Source: Sphingomonas cremea (lineage in GTDB: Bacteria; Pseudomonadota; Alphaproteobacteria; Sphingomonadales; Sphingomonadaceae). Taken from it: DNA of 64,000 bases. The translations under genes and the position numbers were made by a program. The DNA is taken from contig NZ_JAKFGM010000002.1 of the NCBI RefSeq assembly GCF_021502585.1, positions 248,001-312,000 on the forward strand, read 5' to 3'. Shown in pieces: positions 19,145 to 27,154 of the stretch; position 1 is the first letter of the stretch; every line of letters begins with the position of its first letter. The notes beneath the pieces were generated by a model. That model did not search any database and had not been told where the DNA came from. It saw nothing but the letters and a program-made list of their open reading frames with translations.

Positions 19145-19750
19145 ATGATGCGTCGGTGGGTCAAGGCAGGATTGGCAATGGCACTGGTGACGGCAGCCGT
19201 TCCCGGATTGGCCCAGTTCGGAAGTTCCTCCGAAGGTGAGACCTTTCTCAAGGCCATTGAAGATGGCGACAATTCCAAGGCCATCCCGCTTCTCGAGGAT
19301 CCGGGTTTGAGAGTGGTGAATTATCGCGGCTTCAAGGGCGATACGGCGCTTCACATCGCAACTCGCAAGCGCGAGCTCGATTGGGTTGGCTATCTGCTAA
19401 AGAAGGGGGCCGACCCGAACATCGGTGATAATAAGGGCGACACGCCATTGATCGTTGCCGCGAGTATCGGATTCGAGGAAGCCGCCGACTATATGATCCG
19501 GCTTGGGGCGAAGGTCGACACGACCAATCGCCGTGGCGAAACCGCGTTGATCGTGGCGGTGCAGCAGAGGCAGCCGCGAGTGATGGAATTGCTGCTGAAA
19601 GCCGGTGCCAATCCCGACAAGGCCGATCACTCGGCGGGTTATAGTGCGCGCGACTACGCCAAACGCGACACGCGTAATCCGGGTCTGCTGAAGCTGATCG
19701 ATACGGTCAAATCGACCAAGAAACCGGTCGCGGGACCCAAACTGAACTAA
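19145..19750 (+). CDS. secreted ankyrin-repeat protein
   Basis: 201 aa with a signal peptide (GLAMALVTAAVPGLAQ). At least three ankyrin repeats between residues about 60 and 165: KGDTALHIATRKRELDWVGY, KGDTPLIVAASIGFEEAADY and RGETALIVAVQQRQPRVMEL, then a degenerate fourth. Probably a periplasmic protein-interaction module; no partner is evident. Its stop overlaps the convergent mmcB stop by three bases. Confidence 0.85.
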   Translation: MMRRWVKAGLAMALVTAAVPGLAQFGSSSEGETFLKAIEDGDNSKAIPLLEDPGLRVVNYRGFKGDTALHIATRKRELDWVGYLLKKGADPNIGDNKGDTPLIVAASIGFEEAADYMIRLGAKVDTTNRRGETALIVAVQQRQPRVMELLLKAGANPDKADHSAGYSARDYAKRDTRNPGLLKLIDTVKSTKKPVAGPKLN

Positions 19751-20232
19751 GAGGCGTCGCCGAGGGAGGGGTCGATCTGGGCGGACAATCGCCGCGCCGC
19801 CCGGCGAGCAAAGCGTAACGTTTCGGCCTTGCGCCTGGCCGGAGCAAGCGGTCGGGTCGAGGGCTCGCGAAGGACCACGGCATCGTAGCGATCGGCGACC
19901 ATCAAGCCGGCATGATCGGGAAGGAAGCGAGCTTCATCGAGCAGATGCGCCAGCGCCTGCGGCACCGCCCAAAAGAATCGATCGCAATATTCCAGATAAT
20001 CGGTCCACTTCTGATCTCCGAGAAGATCGGCCTTGCTGACCTTTATCTCAACGATCGTCAGTTCCCCCCGCGCCCCGATCGCCATCAAATCCGCGCGGCG
20101 TCCATTGGGCAACGGCACCTCGCACATTGCGAACAGGTCGTGTCGGCAAAGCAGCCGAGTCACGCCGCGCGCTACTTCCGCTGCAATTGGCGAAGCGTCT
20201 ATGAAGCAGTCGGGAATCGGATTGGATGCCAT
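19747..20232 (-). CDS. mmcB: MmcB family DNA repair protein
   Basis: 161 aa. A PD-(D/E)XK nuclease-like core: RRADLMAIGARGELTIVEIK with Glu-Ile-Lys, then WTDYLEYCDRFFWAVP. MmcB was named in Caulobacter, where it is SOS-linked and required for damage-induced mutagenesis with ImuB/DnaE2. No imuAB genes are adjacent here. Start ATG at 20232. The C-terminus is Arg-rich (RKAETLRFARRAARRL). Confidence 0.85.
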   Translation of the reverse strand: MASNPIPDCFIDASPIAAEVARGVTRLLCRHDLFAMCEVPLPNGRRADLMAIGARGELTIVEIKVSKADLLGDQKWTDYLEYCDRFFWAVPQALAHLLDEARFLPDHAGLMVADRYDAVVLREPSTRPLAPARRKAETLRFARRAARRLSAQIDPSLGDAS

Positions 20233-20308
20233 TCCCGACTAGTAGAACAAAAGGTGGCCGCAGCCAATCCGGCGGATTGGCAAGGATGCCTTGGACCCGC
20301 TGGAAACC

Positions 20309-20959
20309 CTAGCGGTAAAAGACGTGATTGCCGAGCGTACCCACCCGTGTCAGCTTCCAGCCCGGAGATACTCGGCGGGCGTGGAAGAATAGCGCCTTGC
20401 CCATCGGCGACGGATGTAGCTGAAGGTCAACGATCTTGGCGACTGCAACCGCATCCCGCCAATCCTGGCTGGCGTGTGGAATATACGGCATCGAGTGGCC
20501 GCGGACGAAGCTGAACTGACTGCGTTGGTAGACAACGCCGCAATAGCTGGATGGGAATCGGCCCGAGGCAGCCCGATTGGCAATGACCTGGCCGACCGCG
20601 AGCTGCCCCTGCAGGCTCTCGCTCTTGGATTCGAAATAGATAGCGCCGGCGAGGCATTCGAGTTCGCGGCTTCCGGCATCGGAGCTGCGCAGCTTGGCAA
20701 CCTTCTCCGCCAGAGTGGCGTCGGGTGAGATTTCGTCCGCCACTTGGTCCGCCACTTGCGGCTGACCGTCACCTGCCGTGGGAGCCAGCGGATCTGTCGC
20801 TTCCTCGGCGCCTAATTGCGCGGGTTCGACAGCGATTGAAACATCATTGGAGCCTTCGGCGATCAACGGCTCGGCGGCCGGATTGACTTGGGCCGGAGCG
20901 ACCGAAGAGGCGGTCAGGGCGGCGATCACCGTGAAGGCGGAACGAAACGACACAAACAT
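20309..20959 (-). CDS. SleB-type cell wall hydrolase
   Basis: 216 aa from ATG 20959 (a GTG 12 bases upstream is possible). Signal-like N-terminus (FTVIAALTASSVAPAQ), an acidic Glu/Pro-rich linker, then a SleB domain over about 105-216: ELECLAGAIYFESKSESLQG with the catalytic Glu, then GQVIANRAASGRFPSSYCGV and GKALFFHARRVSPGW. It is a probable muramidase/lytic enzyme remodelling periplasmic peptidoglycan. Confidence 0.86.
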   Translation of the reverse strand: MFVSFRSAFTVIAALTASSVAPAQVNPAAEPLIAEGSNDVSIAVEPAQLGAEEATDPLAPTAGDGQPQVADQVADEISPDATLAEKVAKLRSSDAGSRELECLAGAIYFESKSESLQGQLAVGQVIANRAASGRFPSSYCGVVYQRSQFSFVRGHSMPYIPHASQDWRDAVAVAKIVDLQLHPSPMGKALFFHARRVSPGWKLTRVGTLGNHVFYR

Positions 20960-21129
20960 GCAAACCGTCACTTGGGCGGTGAGCCGACCGTTTGGCGTGC
21001 TGCTCTATACAGCTCTCGCCGAGGGTAGCTCCCCGACTGCGTGGCATCTCAATTACGACCTACTTGCCGATGTGCGGATGCCCCCGCATTGGTTGTTGCA
21101 GCACCTGATTTCGGATTGGTTCCGTCCGG

Positions 21130-21471
21130 TCAACCTTTAGACGTTGTTTCAGCGATGAAACGTTGCGGGTCCGGGATATCCAGTTCAATTAGCCATAGAT
21201 CTTCATCAAACCGGACTCGTTTTTGGCTCCAATCCGCCAAAGCTTTTGTCTCTGCTCCGGCTGCGGGCCCAACTTGCTGCCAGCGGTACGAGCCGTCGGG
21301 ACCTAAGGCGCGTTCCAAGAAGGCATGATGCTCTCCGCGGCAGGTTATAACCAGGACCAGCGCGCCGCGATCGGGATCACCTCGTTTGACAATGGTCCCG
21401 TACCCGCCCCCCGCCTCCGCCTGGCGGACCAAAGCCGATGCCTCGAGCTGTGCCGGAAGCCGTTCCGACAT
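21130..21471 (-). CDS. DUF1491 family protein
   Basis: 113 aa beginning MSERLPAQLEASALVRQAEA, with GTIVKRGDPDRGALVLVITC, RALGPDGSYRWQQVGPA and DEDLWLIELDIPDPQRFIAE. This matches DUF1491, a small alphaproteobacterial cytosolic family of unknown function. Its ATG shares a base with the stop of the upstream thioesterase gene (TGATG), so they are co-translated in the hpf-ptsN direction. Confidence 0.85.
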   Translation of the reverse strand: MSERLPAQLEASALVRQAEAGGGYGTIVKRGDPDRGALVLVITCRGEHHAFLERALGPDGSYRWQQVGPAAGAETKALADWSQKRVRFDEDLWLIELDIPDPQRFIAETTSKG

Positions 21472-21935
21472 CAGCCCGGGCGGTAGCCGTCGAGACCGGA
21501 CAAGGCGATATGCGAGCGCATGAAGGTCCCGGTTCCGCGGGCACATTCCTCGCCTTCGAAATCCACGATGCGGGCCTCGGCGACGAAAACCCTGCGCTTG
21601 CCCGAAATCCACCGACCCTCGGCGCGCGCTTCACCTGCGCGCATCGGCTTGGTGAAATGCAGGTTGAAGGCGGTAGTCAAAAGGAAACGATCGCTGACCA
21701 GGCTGTTGGCGGCATAGAAAGCGGCATCGTCGAGCATCTTGAAGTAGAGCGTGCCATGGGCCGCCCCCGCCGCATGAAAGGCTTCCGGCGAAACCGAAAA
21801 GCGTATTTCGCTCCGCCCAGCCTCGGGCAGCGAAAGCCGGGATTCGAAAAGGCGGTTGATTGGTGCCGAGGCATATAGCGCCTCGAGAGACCGCAAATGC
21901 GCCTCCTCCCCCGTGGGCGCCGTGTCAGGCGGCAT
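21471..21935 (-). CDS. PaaI-family hotdog thioesterase
   Basis: 154 aa. Hotdog-fold pattern: SVSPEAFHAAGAAHGTLYFK, then MLDDAAFYAANSLVSDRFLL and NLHFTKPMRAGEARAEGRWI. It would hydrolyse acyl- or aryl-CoA; the substrate cannot be told. The start overlaps the end of ptsN by 11 bp, and the stop touches the DUF1491 start. Confidence 0.85.
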   Translation of the reverse strand: MPPDTAPTGEEAHLRSLEALYASAPINRLFESRLSLPEAGRSEIRFSVSPEAFHAAGAAHGTLYFKMLDDAAFYAANSLVSDRFLLTTAFNLHFTKPMRAGEARAEGRWISGKRRVFVAEARIVDFEGEECARGTGTFMRSHIALSGLDGYRPG

Positions 21936-22389
21936 CGCGTTCCTCTGCGCCGATCAGCACCGCGGCCATCGCGTCGCGACTGCGCGCGCCGCGCAGCTTT
22001 TCGACGATACCGGCATGCCGGACCAGCCGGCTGACCGCAGCTAGTGCCTTCAAATGCTCAGCCCCGGCATCGGGCGGCGACAGGAGCAGGAACACCAGGT
22101 CGACAGGCGCTCCGTCGATGGCTTTATAATCGATCGGGGCCGCCAGCCGCGCAACCAACGCATATACCCGGTCAAGCTTGTCGAGCTTGCCATGGGGAAT
22201 CGCGACTCCGCCGCCGAACCCGGTAGAGCCGAGCCGCTCGCGATCGGCAATGGCGTCTGCGATCAGCAACGGATCTTGCGACAGGCGCGCAGCAGCGATC
22301 TGCGCGAGCTGGTTCAGAAGCTGGCGCTTGTTTCCTGCCGCTAGGTCGACGCGGATCGCTTCGAAGTCGAGAAATTGGGAAAGCTGCAT
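21925..22389 (-). CDS. ptsN: nitrogen-regulatory PTS EIIA (EIIANtr)
   Basis: 154 aa. The phosphorylatable His66 sits in GFGGGVAIPHGKLDKLDRVY. Other signatures are DRERLGSTGFG and DLVFLLLSPPDAGAEHLKAL. EIIANtr receives phosphate from the PtsP-NPr relay and regulates metabolism and stress functions. It follows hpf, the usual order. The other usual partners, rpoN and lptB, are about 34 kb away here. Confidence 0.93.
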   Translation of the reverse strand: MQLSQFLDFEAIRVDLAAGNKRQLLNQLAQIAAARLSQDPLLIADAIADRERLGSTGFGGGVAIPHGKLDKLDRVYALVARLAAPIDYKAIDGAPVDLVFLLLSPPDAGAEHLKALAAVSRLVRHAGIVEKLRGARSRDAMAAVLIGAEERDAA

Positions 22390-22464
22390 TGAATAATACC
22401 CAGGACAGGCGAAAACGCGCGGACAGAGACTAGCTAGGCCGTTAGCCGACCATGGCCGTCATTG

Positions 22465-23034
22465 TCACTTCGACGATGGTTCGACCCAGCCGATTGTTCC
22501 ATCGTCCCGGCGATAGACCATGTTGTATTGGCCACTGATGGGGTTGCGGAACATCAGTGCATTGGTGTTCCGTAGGTCAAGCATCATCACCGCATCGGAA
22601 ACGCTGGCTTCGGGGATATCGACCTTTGTCTCGGCGATGATTGCGGGCGCCGGCGGGATCGGCTCCTCCTCGTCCATTGGCGCAGCGAAGACCGTATAGG
22701 CAGCGCTTTCCTCGATCACCGCGCCATCAATCTCTCCTCGCCGCTCGCGCAGCCGGCTCATATAGCGCTTCAACTGCCGCTCGATCTTGTCCGCGGCGCC
22801 ATCGAACGCGACATGCGCATCATTGGCCCTGTTCGACGACTTGAGCACGACGCCCTGGTTGACCGGGGCGACGATGTCGCAGGTGAAGTCTTCATAAGGG
22901 CCACGCCCGAACGTAACGTTGGCGGCCACGGCGCGGGAAAAATAGCGGTCGGCGATCGCCGACAGCCGGTCGGAGACATGGGAACGCAGCGACTCTCCGG
23001 TAGCGACCTGATGACCCGCGACCCGAATGTCCAT
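22465..23034 (-). CDS. hpf: long-form ribosome hibernation promoting factor
   Basis: 189 aa. The N-terminal RaiA/HPF domain covers about 1-100 (MDIRVAGHQVATGESLRSHV; RANDAHVAFDGAADKIERQL). After a linker comes the C-terminal dimerisation domain (DAVMMLDLRNTNALMFRNPI; YNMVYRRDDGTIGWVEP). The long form dimerises 70S ribosomes into inactive 100S particles. A good ribosome site (AAAGGAGA) precedes the ATG at 23034. Confidence 0.93.
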   Translation of the reverse strand: MDIRVAGHQVATGESLRSHVSDRLSAIADRYFSRAVAANVTFGRGPYEDFTCDIVAPVNQGVVLKSSNRANDAHVAFDGAADKIERQLKRYMSRLRERRGEIDGAVIEESAAYTVFAAPMDEEEPIPPAPAIIAETKVDIPEASVSDAVMMLDLRNTNALMFRNPISGQYNMVYRRDDGTIGWVEPSSK

Positions 23035-23077
23035 AATGGCTCTCCTTTCAACTCCAACGGCACTGGCGCCAACGGCG

Positions 23078-23794
23078 TCAAGCGGTGCCGCGTTCCGAAG
23101 TGGGAGCGAAAAACCGATCCCACAAGGGATTCACAATTTTGGCCAGGAAGGCGCGGTGCCGCGCCACTTCCTCCGGCCCCGCCATATGGGGGCGCGGCGG
23201 CCGGGGGACGCGCACTTCCGCGTCCGACGAAAGCTCCGCCGACACGACGCGTGGACTGTCGGCGATCAGGCCGAGCCCGATCTGCCGCCCGCCGGTCAGT
23301 TCGATATAGACCTGGGCGAGCAATTGGGCGTCGAGCAACGCTCCATGCTTGACCCGGTGCGAGCGGTCTACTCCGTAGCGTGTGCAAAGCGCATCGAGGC
23401 TGTGCTTTGCCCCTGGGTGGCGGGAGCGGGCGAGAATCAGCGTGTCGACCATCCGAGTGAGGCAGATCGATTCTTGGCCGCAGCGTTCCAACTCATGATT
23501 GAGAAAGCCGAAGTCGAAGCTGGCATTGTGCGCAACCAGAGGCGCGTCACCGATAAACTCCAATAGCTCTTGCGCCTTGTCGGAAAAGCGAGGCTTGTCC
23601 GATAGGAACATGTCACTGAGGCCATGCACGGCTTCGGCTTCGCTCGGCATCGGCCGTTCCGGATTGAAATAGCAATGGTAGTGGCGCCCGGTCTCTACCC
23701 GGCCGACCATTTCAATGCAGCCGATTTCAACAATGCGGTCGCCCCCCGCGGGGGAAAGGCCCGTGGTCTCCGTGTCAAAGACGATTTCGCGCAT
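23078..23794 (-). CDS. dnaQ: DNA polymerase III epsilon subunit (3'-5' exonuclease)
   Basis: 238 aa from ATG 23794 with GGGGG upstream. DEDDh proofreading exonuclease: Asp7 and Glu9 in MREIVFDTETTG, then LVAHNASFDFGFLNHEL, and the Exo III His-Asp in RVKHGALLDAQLLAQVY. It proofreads for the replicative polymerase. The C-terminal tail (HMAGPEEVARHRAFLAKIVN) probably contacts the polymerase alpha subunit. It starts 7 bp after the coaE stop, on the arm leaving the origin. Confidence 0.93.
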   Translation of the reverse strand: MREIVFDTETTGLSPAGGDRIVEIGCIEMVGRVETGRHYHCYFNPERPMPSEAEAVHGLSDMFLSDKPRFSDKAQELLEFIGDAPLVAHNASFDFGFLNHELERCGQESICLTRMVDTLILARSRHPGAKHSLDALCTRYGVDRSHRVKHGALLDAQLLAQVYIELTGGRQIGLGLIADSPRVVSAELSSDAEVRVPRPPRPHMAGPEEVARHRAFLAKIVNPLWDRFFAPTSERGTA

Positions 23795-23801
23795 GACCCC
23801 C

Positions 23802-24395
23802 TTAAACACCCGCTGCGAGGCCGAGACAAGCTAGGATCGCATGGACCTGGGCGCGAGTTTGCTCGATGCTTCCGGACGTATCGATGATGAAGTCGGCTCG
23901 CGCCCGCTTCTCCTCGTCCGGAAGCTGCCTGGAGAGAATCTGCTCGAACTTCCGCTTCGTCATTCCGGGCCGGGAAAGCACTCTTTCGCGCTGTAATTGG
24001 GGTGAGGCGGAGACCACGATCACCTTGTCGAATGCTGCGTCGCCGCCAGTCTCGAACAGCAGTGGAATGTCGAACAGAAGTGCCGGAGCGTCGCTATTCT
24101 CTATGATAAAGCGGGTCCGCTCATGGTGCACCGCGGGGTGAACGATCGCTTCCAGCGCCGCCAACTCGTCCCGATCGCCGAGCACCGCCGCAGATAGAGC
24201 CTCCCGAACGACCGCACCCTCGCAGGTCGTTCCGGGAAAGCGCGCTTCGATCAAGGGCACCAGCCGACCGCCCGGTCCCTGCAAGTCGCGGACGGTGGCA
24301 TCAGCATCGAAAGTCGGAATCCCAGCCTCGGCGAACATTGCGGCGACGGTCGACTTCCCCATGCCGATCGACCCGGTGAGGGCGAGCGTGATCAT
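23802..24395 (-). CDS. coaE: dephospho-CoA kinase
   Basis: 197 aa. P-loop GSIGMGKS at 8-15, then AEAGIPTFDADATVRDLQGP with the conserved Asp, and PLLFETGGDAAFDKVIVVSA. It catalyses the last step of coenzyme A synthesis. Its start overlaps the aroE stop (ATGA). The aroE-coaE-dnaQ order is conserved next to alphaproteobacterial origins. Confidence 0.95.
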   Translation of the reverse strand: MITLALTGSIGMGKSTVAAMFAEAGIPTFDADATVRDLQGPGGRLVPLIEARFPGTTCEGAVVREALSAAVLGDRDELAALEAIVHPAVHHERTRFIIENSDAPALLFDIPLLFETGGDAAFDKVIVVSASPQLQRERVLSRPGMTKRKFEQILSRQLPDEEKRARADFIIDTSGSIEQTRAQVHAILACLGLAAGV

Positions 24396-25210
24396 TGCCT
24401 CAGCCTTTGCCAGAGTTCGCCGTCACGGTCACGCGGGGGATCTTGGCCGAAGAACAGTTTGAAGCTGGTCGTCGCCTGCTCCACCAGCATTTCAAGGCCT
24501 GTGATCACCAACAGGCCGCGCACCCGCGCTGCCTCGACCAAAGGAGTGTCACCGGGGCTGGTCACCATGTCGAACACCCAGCCGCCGACCGGCATGCGCG
24601 ACAAGTCGCAGTTGAGGCATTCCTGTCCCGCCATGCCAAGCGGAGTCGCGTTGATCAGGCCGTCACTGACGATCTGCTCCGTAAATGGCGTAGGCTCGGC
24701 CTCAAGCCCGAATTCGACCGCCAGCTTCACCGCCTCACCAAGGTCACGCGCCTGGATCCGCACGACAGACAATCCCAGCAGTTTCAGTGCCACCAGCGCC
24801 GCCCGGGCAGCGCCGCCATTGCCCAGCAATGTGATGCTTCCCATCCGCGCCTTGGCGTCGTTCAATCGGGCAACAAGCGCTGCAATGGCGCCGACGTCGG
24901 TGTTTGCTGCAACCAGGCGACCTTCGCGCATCATCAGCACATTGGCCGCCCCGGCTGCGACGGCTCGGTCGGCGGCAGCGTCGGCCAGCGCGACCGCGTC
25001 TAGCTTCAGCGGCATGGTCACGTTGGAGCCGCGCCAATCAGGATCGGTGCGTCTTTCGTTTAGATAGGTTGGGAACTCCGCTCGGGTGACTCGCTGTCTG
25101 CCGTATCGGGCGTCGATTCCCAGGGCTTCGAGCCAAAAGCCATGAATTGCCGGCGACAGGCTTTGATCTATGGGATCGCCGATAACTTCGGCAAAGGGGC
25201 CGGTACTCAT
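24392..25210 (-). CDS. aroE: shikimate dehydrogenase
   Basis: 272 aa from ATG 25210. Substrate site SLSPAIHGFWLEAL and NVTMPLK with catalytic Lys69 (Met in place of a more usual residue before Pro). Nucleotide fold GNGGAARAALVALKLLG. C-terminal GLEMLVEQATTSFKLFFGQ. It reduces 3-dehydroshikimate to shikimate in aromatic amino acid synthesis. Overlaps maf by four bases at its start and coaE by four at its end. Confidence 0.94.
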   Translation of the reverse strand: MSTGPFAEVIGDPIDQSLSPAIHGFWLEALGIDARYGRQRVTRAEFPTYLNERRTDPDWRGSNVTMPLKLDAVALADAAADRAVAAGAANVLMMREGRLVAANTDVGAIAALVARLNDAKARMGSITLLGNGGAARAALVALKLLGLSVVRIQARDLGEAVKLAVEFGLEAEPTPFTEQIVSDGLINATPLGMAGQECLNCDLSRMPVGGWVFDMVTSPGDTPLVEAARVRGLLVITGLEMLVEQATTSFKLFFGQDPPRDRDGELWQRLRQ

Positions 25211-25788
25211 GACTGGAGCACGCCCCGCGCACGAAGCGCACCAAGCAGCGGAAGCAGCGGCATGCCCAAAATGGTGAAGTGGCTGCCCTCGACACTTTCG
25301 AAAAGCGTGACCCCACGGCCTTCCATCCGAAACACGCCCACGCAAAGCCCAACCGCGGGCCACTCAGCATCCAGATAGGCCTGAATGAAATTTTCGCTCA
25401 TCGGGCGGACCTCGAGCCGGGCGGTTTCCGCATGAGTCCAGTCGACATGGCCGCCTCCGGCAAGCGCCACAGCGCTCGACAACAGCATCGTTCGACTGGA
25501 AAAGGCACGAAGATGCGCGGCGGCCTCATCGCGATCGCGTGGCTTTGAATAGCGAACACCATCGACGATGACGATGCTGTCGCTGCCAATCACCCAGTCG
25601 TTCGGCCCGACCGTGACCGATGCAGCCTTCCCCTCGGCGAGCAGCCGAGCCAGCTTCTCGCCGTCAAGGGAGTGGGCTTGTTTGGCCTGATTCTCATCGA
25701 AATCGGGTGCGCGGACGGCAAACTCTACTCCGGCCTGCTCTAGCATCGTCCGGCGAATTTGGCTGTTACTGGCCAATATCAAAGACAT
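25207..25788 (-). CDS. maf: Maf-family nucleotide pyrophosphatase
   Basis: 193 aa. N-terminal LILASNSQIRRTMLEQAG, then PDFDENQAKQ and the catalytic Asp region VIGSDSIVIVDG. Maf proteins hydrolyse modified or canonical NTPs to NMP and PPi and have been linked to septum control. The first gene leftward of the putative origin. Start ATG 25788 with GGAG close upstream. Confidence 0.92.
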   Translation of the reverse strand: MSLILASNSQIRRTMLEQAGVEFAVRAPDFDENQAKQAHSLDGEKLARLLAEGKAASVTVGPNDWVIGSDSIVIVDGVRYSKPRDRDEAAAHLRAFSSRTMLLSSAVALAGGGHVDWTHAETARLEVRPMSENFIQAYLDAEWPAVGLCVGVFRMEGRGVTLFESVEGSHFTILGMPLLPLLGALRARGVLQS

Positions 25789-26090
25789 AAGGCTCCGGGG
25801 GAAAAGTCTGTGGAAAAGTCGCTCATCTTTCTAGCGCGAAGCCGGGGATGACCCAATGGCTTCAATCTGTCCGATTCCGCCCGCGACGGATTCAGGACTC
25901 CGCCCACAGGGGAAAAACATCGTCCACAGCCTGTGAATCATGGGAGAGTCTTGTGGCGACTCGCCAACAGCTGGCGATTCGCGCCGAATCGGCGCCTGTT
26001 GGCAAAGTCGGGAGGCGCGCTTAAATCCCACTCCCAACGCCCCATCTACTCCATCAATCTTCTAATCTTATATATAAGGAAGAATAGAGG
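25789..26090. other. oriC: putative chromosomal replication origin (oriC)
   Basis: A 302 bp gene-free gap between leftward maf and rightward hemE, the site of the origin in Caulobacter and Rickettsia. DnaA-box-like 9-mers: TGTGGAAAA at 25809-25817 (one mismatch to the inverse of TTATCCACA), TCGTCCACA at 25920-25928 and TGTGAATCA at 25932-25940 (each 7 of 9). Eight GANTC sites lie within 25873-25990. A nested palindrome spans 25957-26010. An AT-rich tract at about 26045-26088 could be the unwinding element. Genes diverge on both sides. The DnaA boxes are weak, so the call rests mainly on context. Confidence 0.8.
25957..26010. repeat. nested imperfect palindrome inside the putative origin
   Basis: Outer arms CGACTCGCCAACAG (25957-25970) and CTGTTGGCAAAGTCG (25996-26010) pair except for a short internal mismatch and bulge. 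Inner arms CGATTC (25975-25980) and GAATCG (25986-25991) enclose GCGCC. Three of the eight GANTC sites fall within it. Confidence 0.7.
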
Positions 26091-27152
26091 TTGGCCTCGC
26101 CCTTGCCCGACCCATCCAAGCAAGCGACCGGTCGCCCCGACAAGCCCTTGCTTGCCGTGCTCCGTGGCGAACGTCGTGATCCTCCACCTATGTGGCTTAT
26201 GCGTCAGGCGGGCCGCTACTTGCCCGAGTATCGCGCGCTGCGTGCGACCAAGGGCGGGTTTCTCGACCTGGCTTATGATCCCGAGGCGGCGGCCGAGATC
26301 ACGCTACAGCCCTTACGGCGATTCCCGTTCGACGGTGCGATCCTGTTTTCCGATATTCTGGTTGTTCCGCATGCGATGGGCATGGATTTGACCTTCGTCG
26401 CCGGCGAGGGGCCGCGGCTTTCCCCTCCGCTGGTCCATGCGCCCATTTGCGACCTTTCGCCGCAAATGGAACGGCTTAATCCGATTTATGAGACTGTGCG
26501 GCGAGTTAAGGCCGAATTGGCGCCCGAGACCACATTCCTCGGTTTTGCCGGAAGCCCCTGGACTGTCGCAACTTACATGATTGCGGGCCAAGGTAGCCGG
26601 GACCAGGCCGAAGCGCGCCAATTAGGCTATTCCGACCCGGGCAAGTTGGATGCCATCCTCGACGTCATTTCCTGTATCACGGTTGATTATCTTTCGCGGC
26701 AGATCGAAACGGGCGTGGATGCGGTGCAACTGTTCGACAGCTGGGCGGGAAGCTTGTCGCCGGCGCAGTTCGAGCGCCATGTGATTGCCCGTACCGCCTG
26801 GATCGTCGATCAATTGAAGCGCCGGCATCCAGGCACTCCGATCATCGGATTTCCCAAGGGCGCCGGAGGCAAGTTGCGGGCATATGCCGCGGAGACGAGG
26901 GTCGACGCAATCGGACTCGACGAAACGGTCGATCCTGCTTGGGCTCATCGCGAGCTTCCGGTCGGACTGCCGGTCCAGGGCAATCTTGATCCATTGGCGT
27001 TGGTCGCCGGGGGCGAACCACTGATTACGTCCGTGGAGCGGATCCTTGACGCGCTTGCCGACCGGCCCCACATCTTCAACCTGGGCCATGGGATCCAGCA
27101 GACGACGCCGATCGAGCATGTCGAGGAGCTGGTTGCGCTGGTGAAGGGCTAG
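26091..27152 (+). CDS. hemE: uroporphyrinogen decarboxylase
   Basis: 353 aa. Starts at TTG 26091 with AAGGA about 10 bases upstream; the next in-frame ATG lies past the conserved MWLMRQAGRYLPEY, so TTG is preferred. Substrate residues appear in RQAGRYLPEY and in FPFDGAILFSDILVVPHAMG (the catalytic Asp). C-terminal HIFNLGHGIQQTTPIEHVEE. It decarboxylates uroporphyrinogen III to coproporphyrinogen III in heme synthesis. First gene rightward of the origin; hemJ follows almost immediately. Confidence 0.95.
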   Translation: MASPLPDPSKQATGRPDKPLLAVLRGERRDPPPMWLMRQAGRYLPEYRALRATKGGFLDLAYDPEAAAEITLQPLRRFPFDGAILFSDILVVPHAMGMDLTFVAGEGPRLSPPLVHAPICDLSPQMERLNPIYETVRRVKAELAPETTFLGFAGSPWTVATYMIAGQGSRDQAEARQLGYSDPGKLDAILDVISCITVDYLSRQIETGVDAVQLFDSWAGSLSPAQFERHVIARTAWIVDQLKRRHPGTPIIGFPKGAGGKLRAYAAETRVDAIGLDETVDPAWAHRELPVGLPVQGNLDPLALVAGGEPLITSVERILDALADRPHIFNLGHGIQQTTPIEHVEELVALVKG

Positions 27153-27154
27153 GG

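Noticed and set aside
20959-21140. 60-codon rightward frame between sleB and DUF1491
   Set aside because: No family resemblance, no good ribosome site, and it overlaps the sleB promoter region.
25789-26090. Perfect DnaA boxes or CtrA sites (TTAA-N7-TTAA) in the origin
   Set aside because: None found. Only degenerate DnaA-like 9-mers and a single isolated TTAA.
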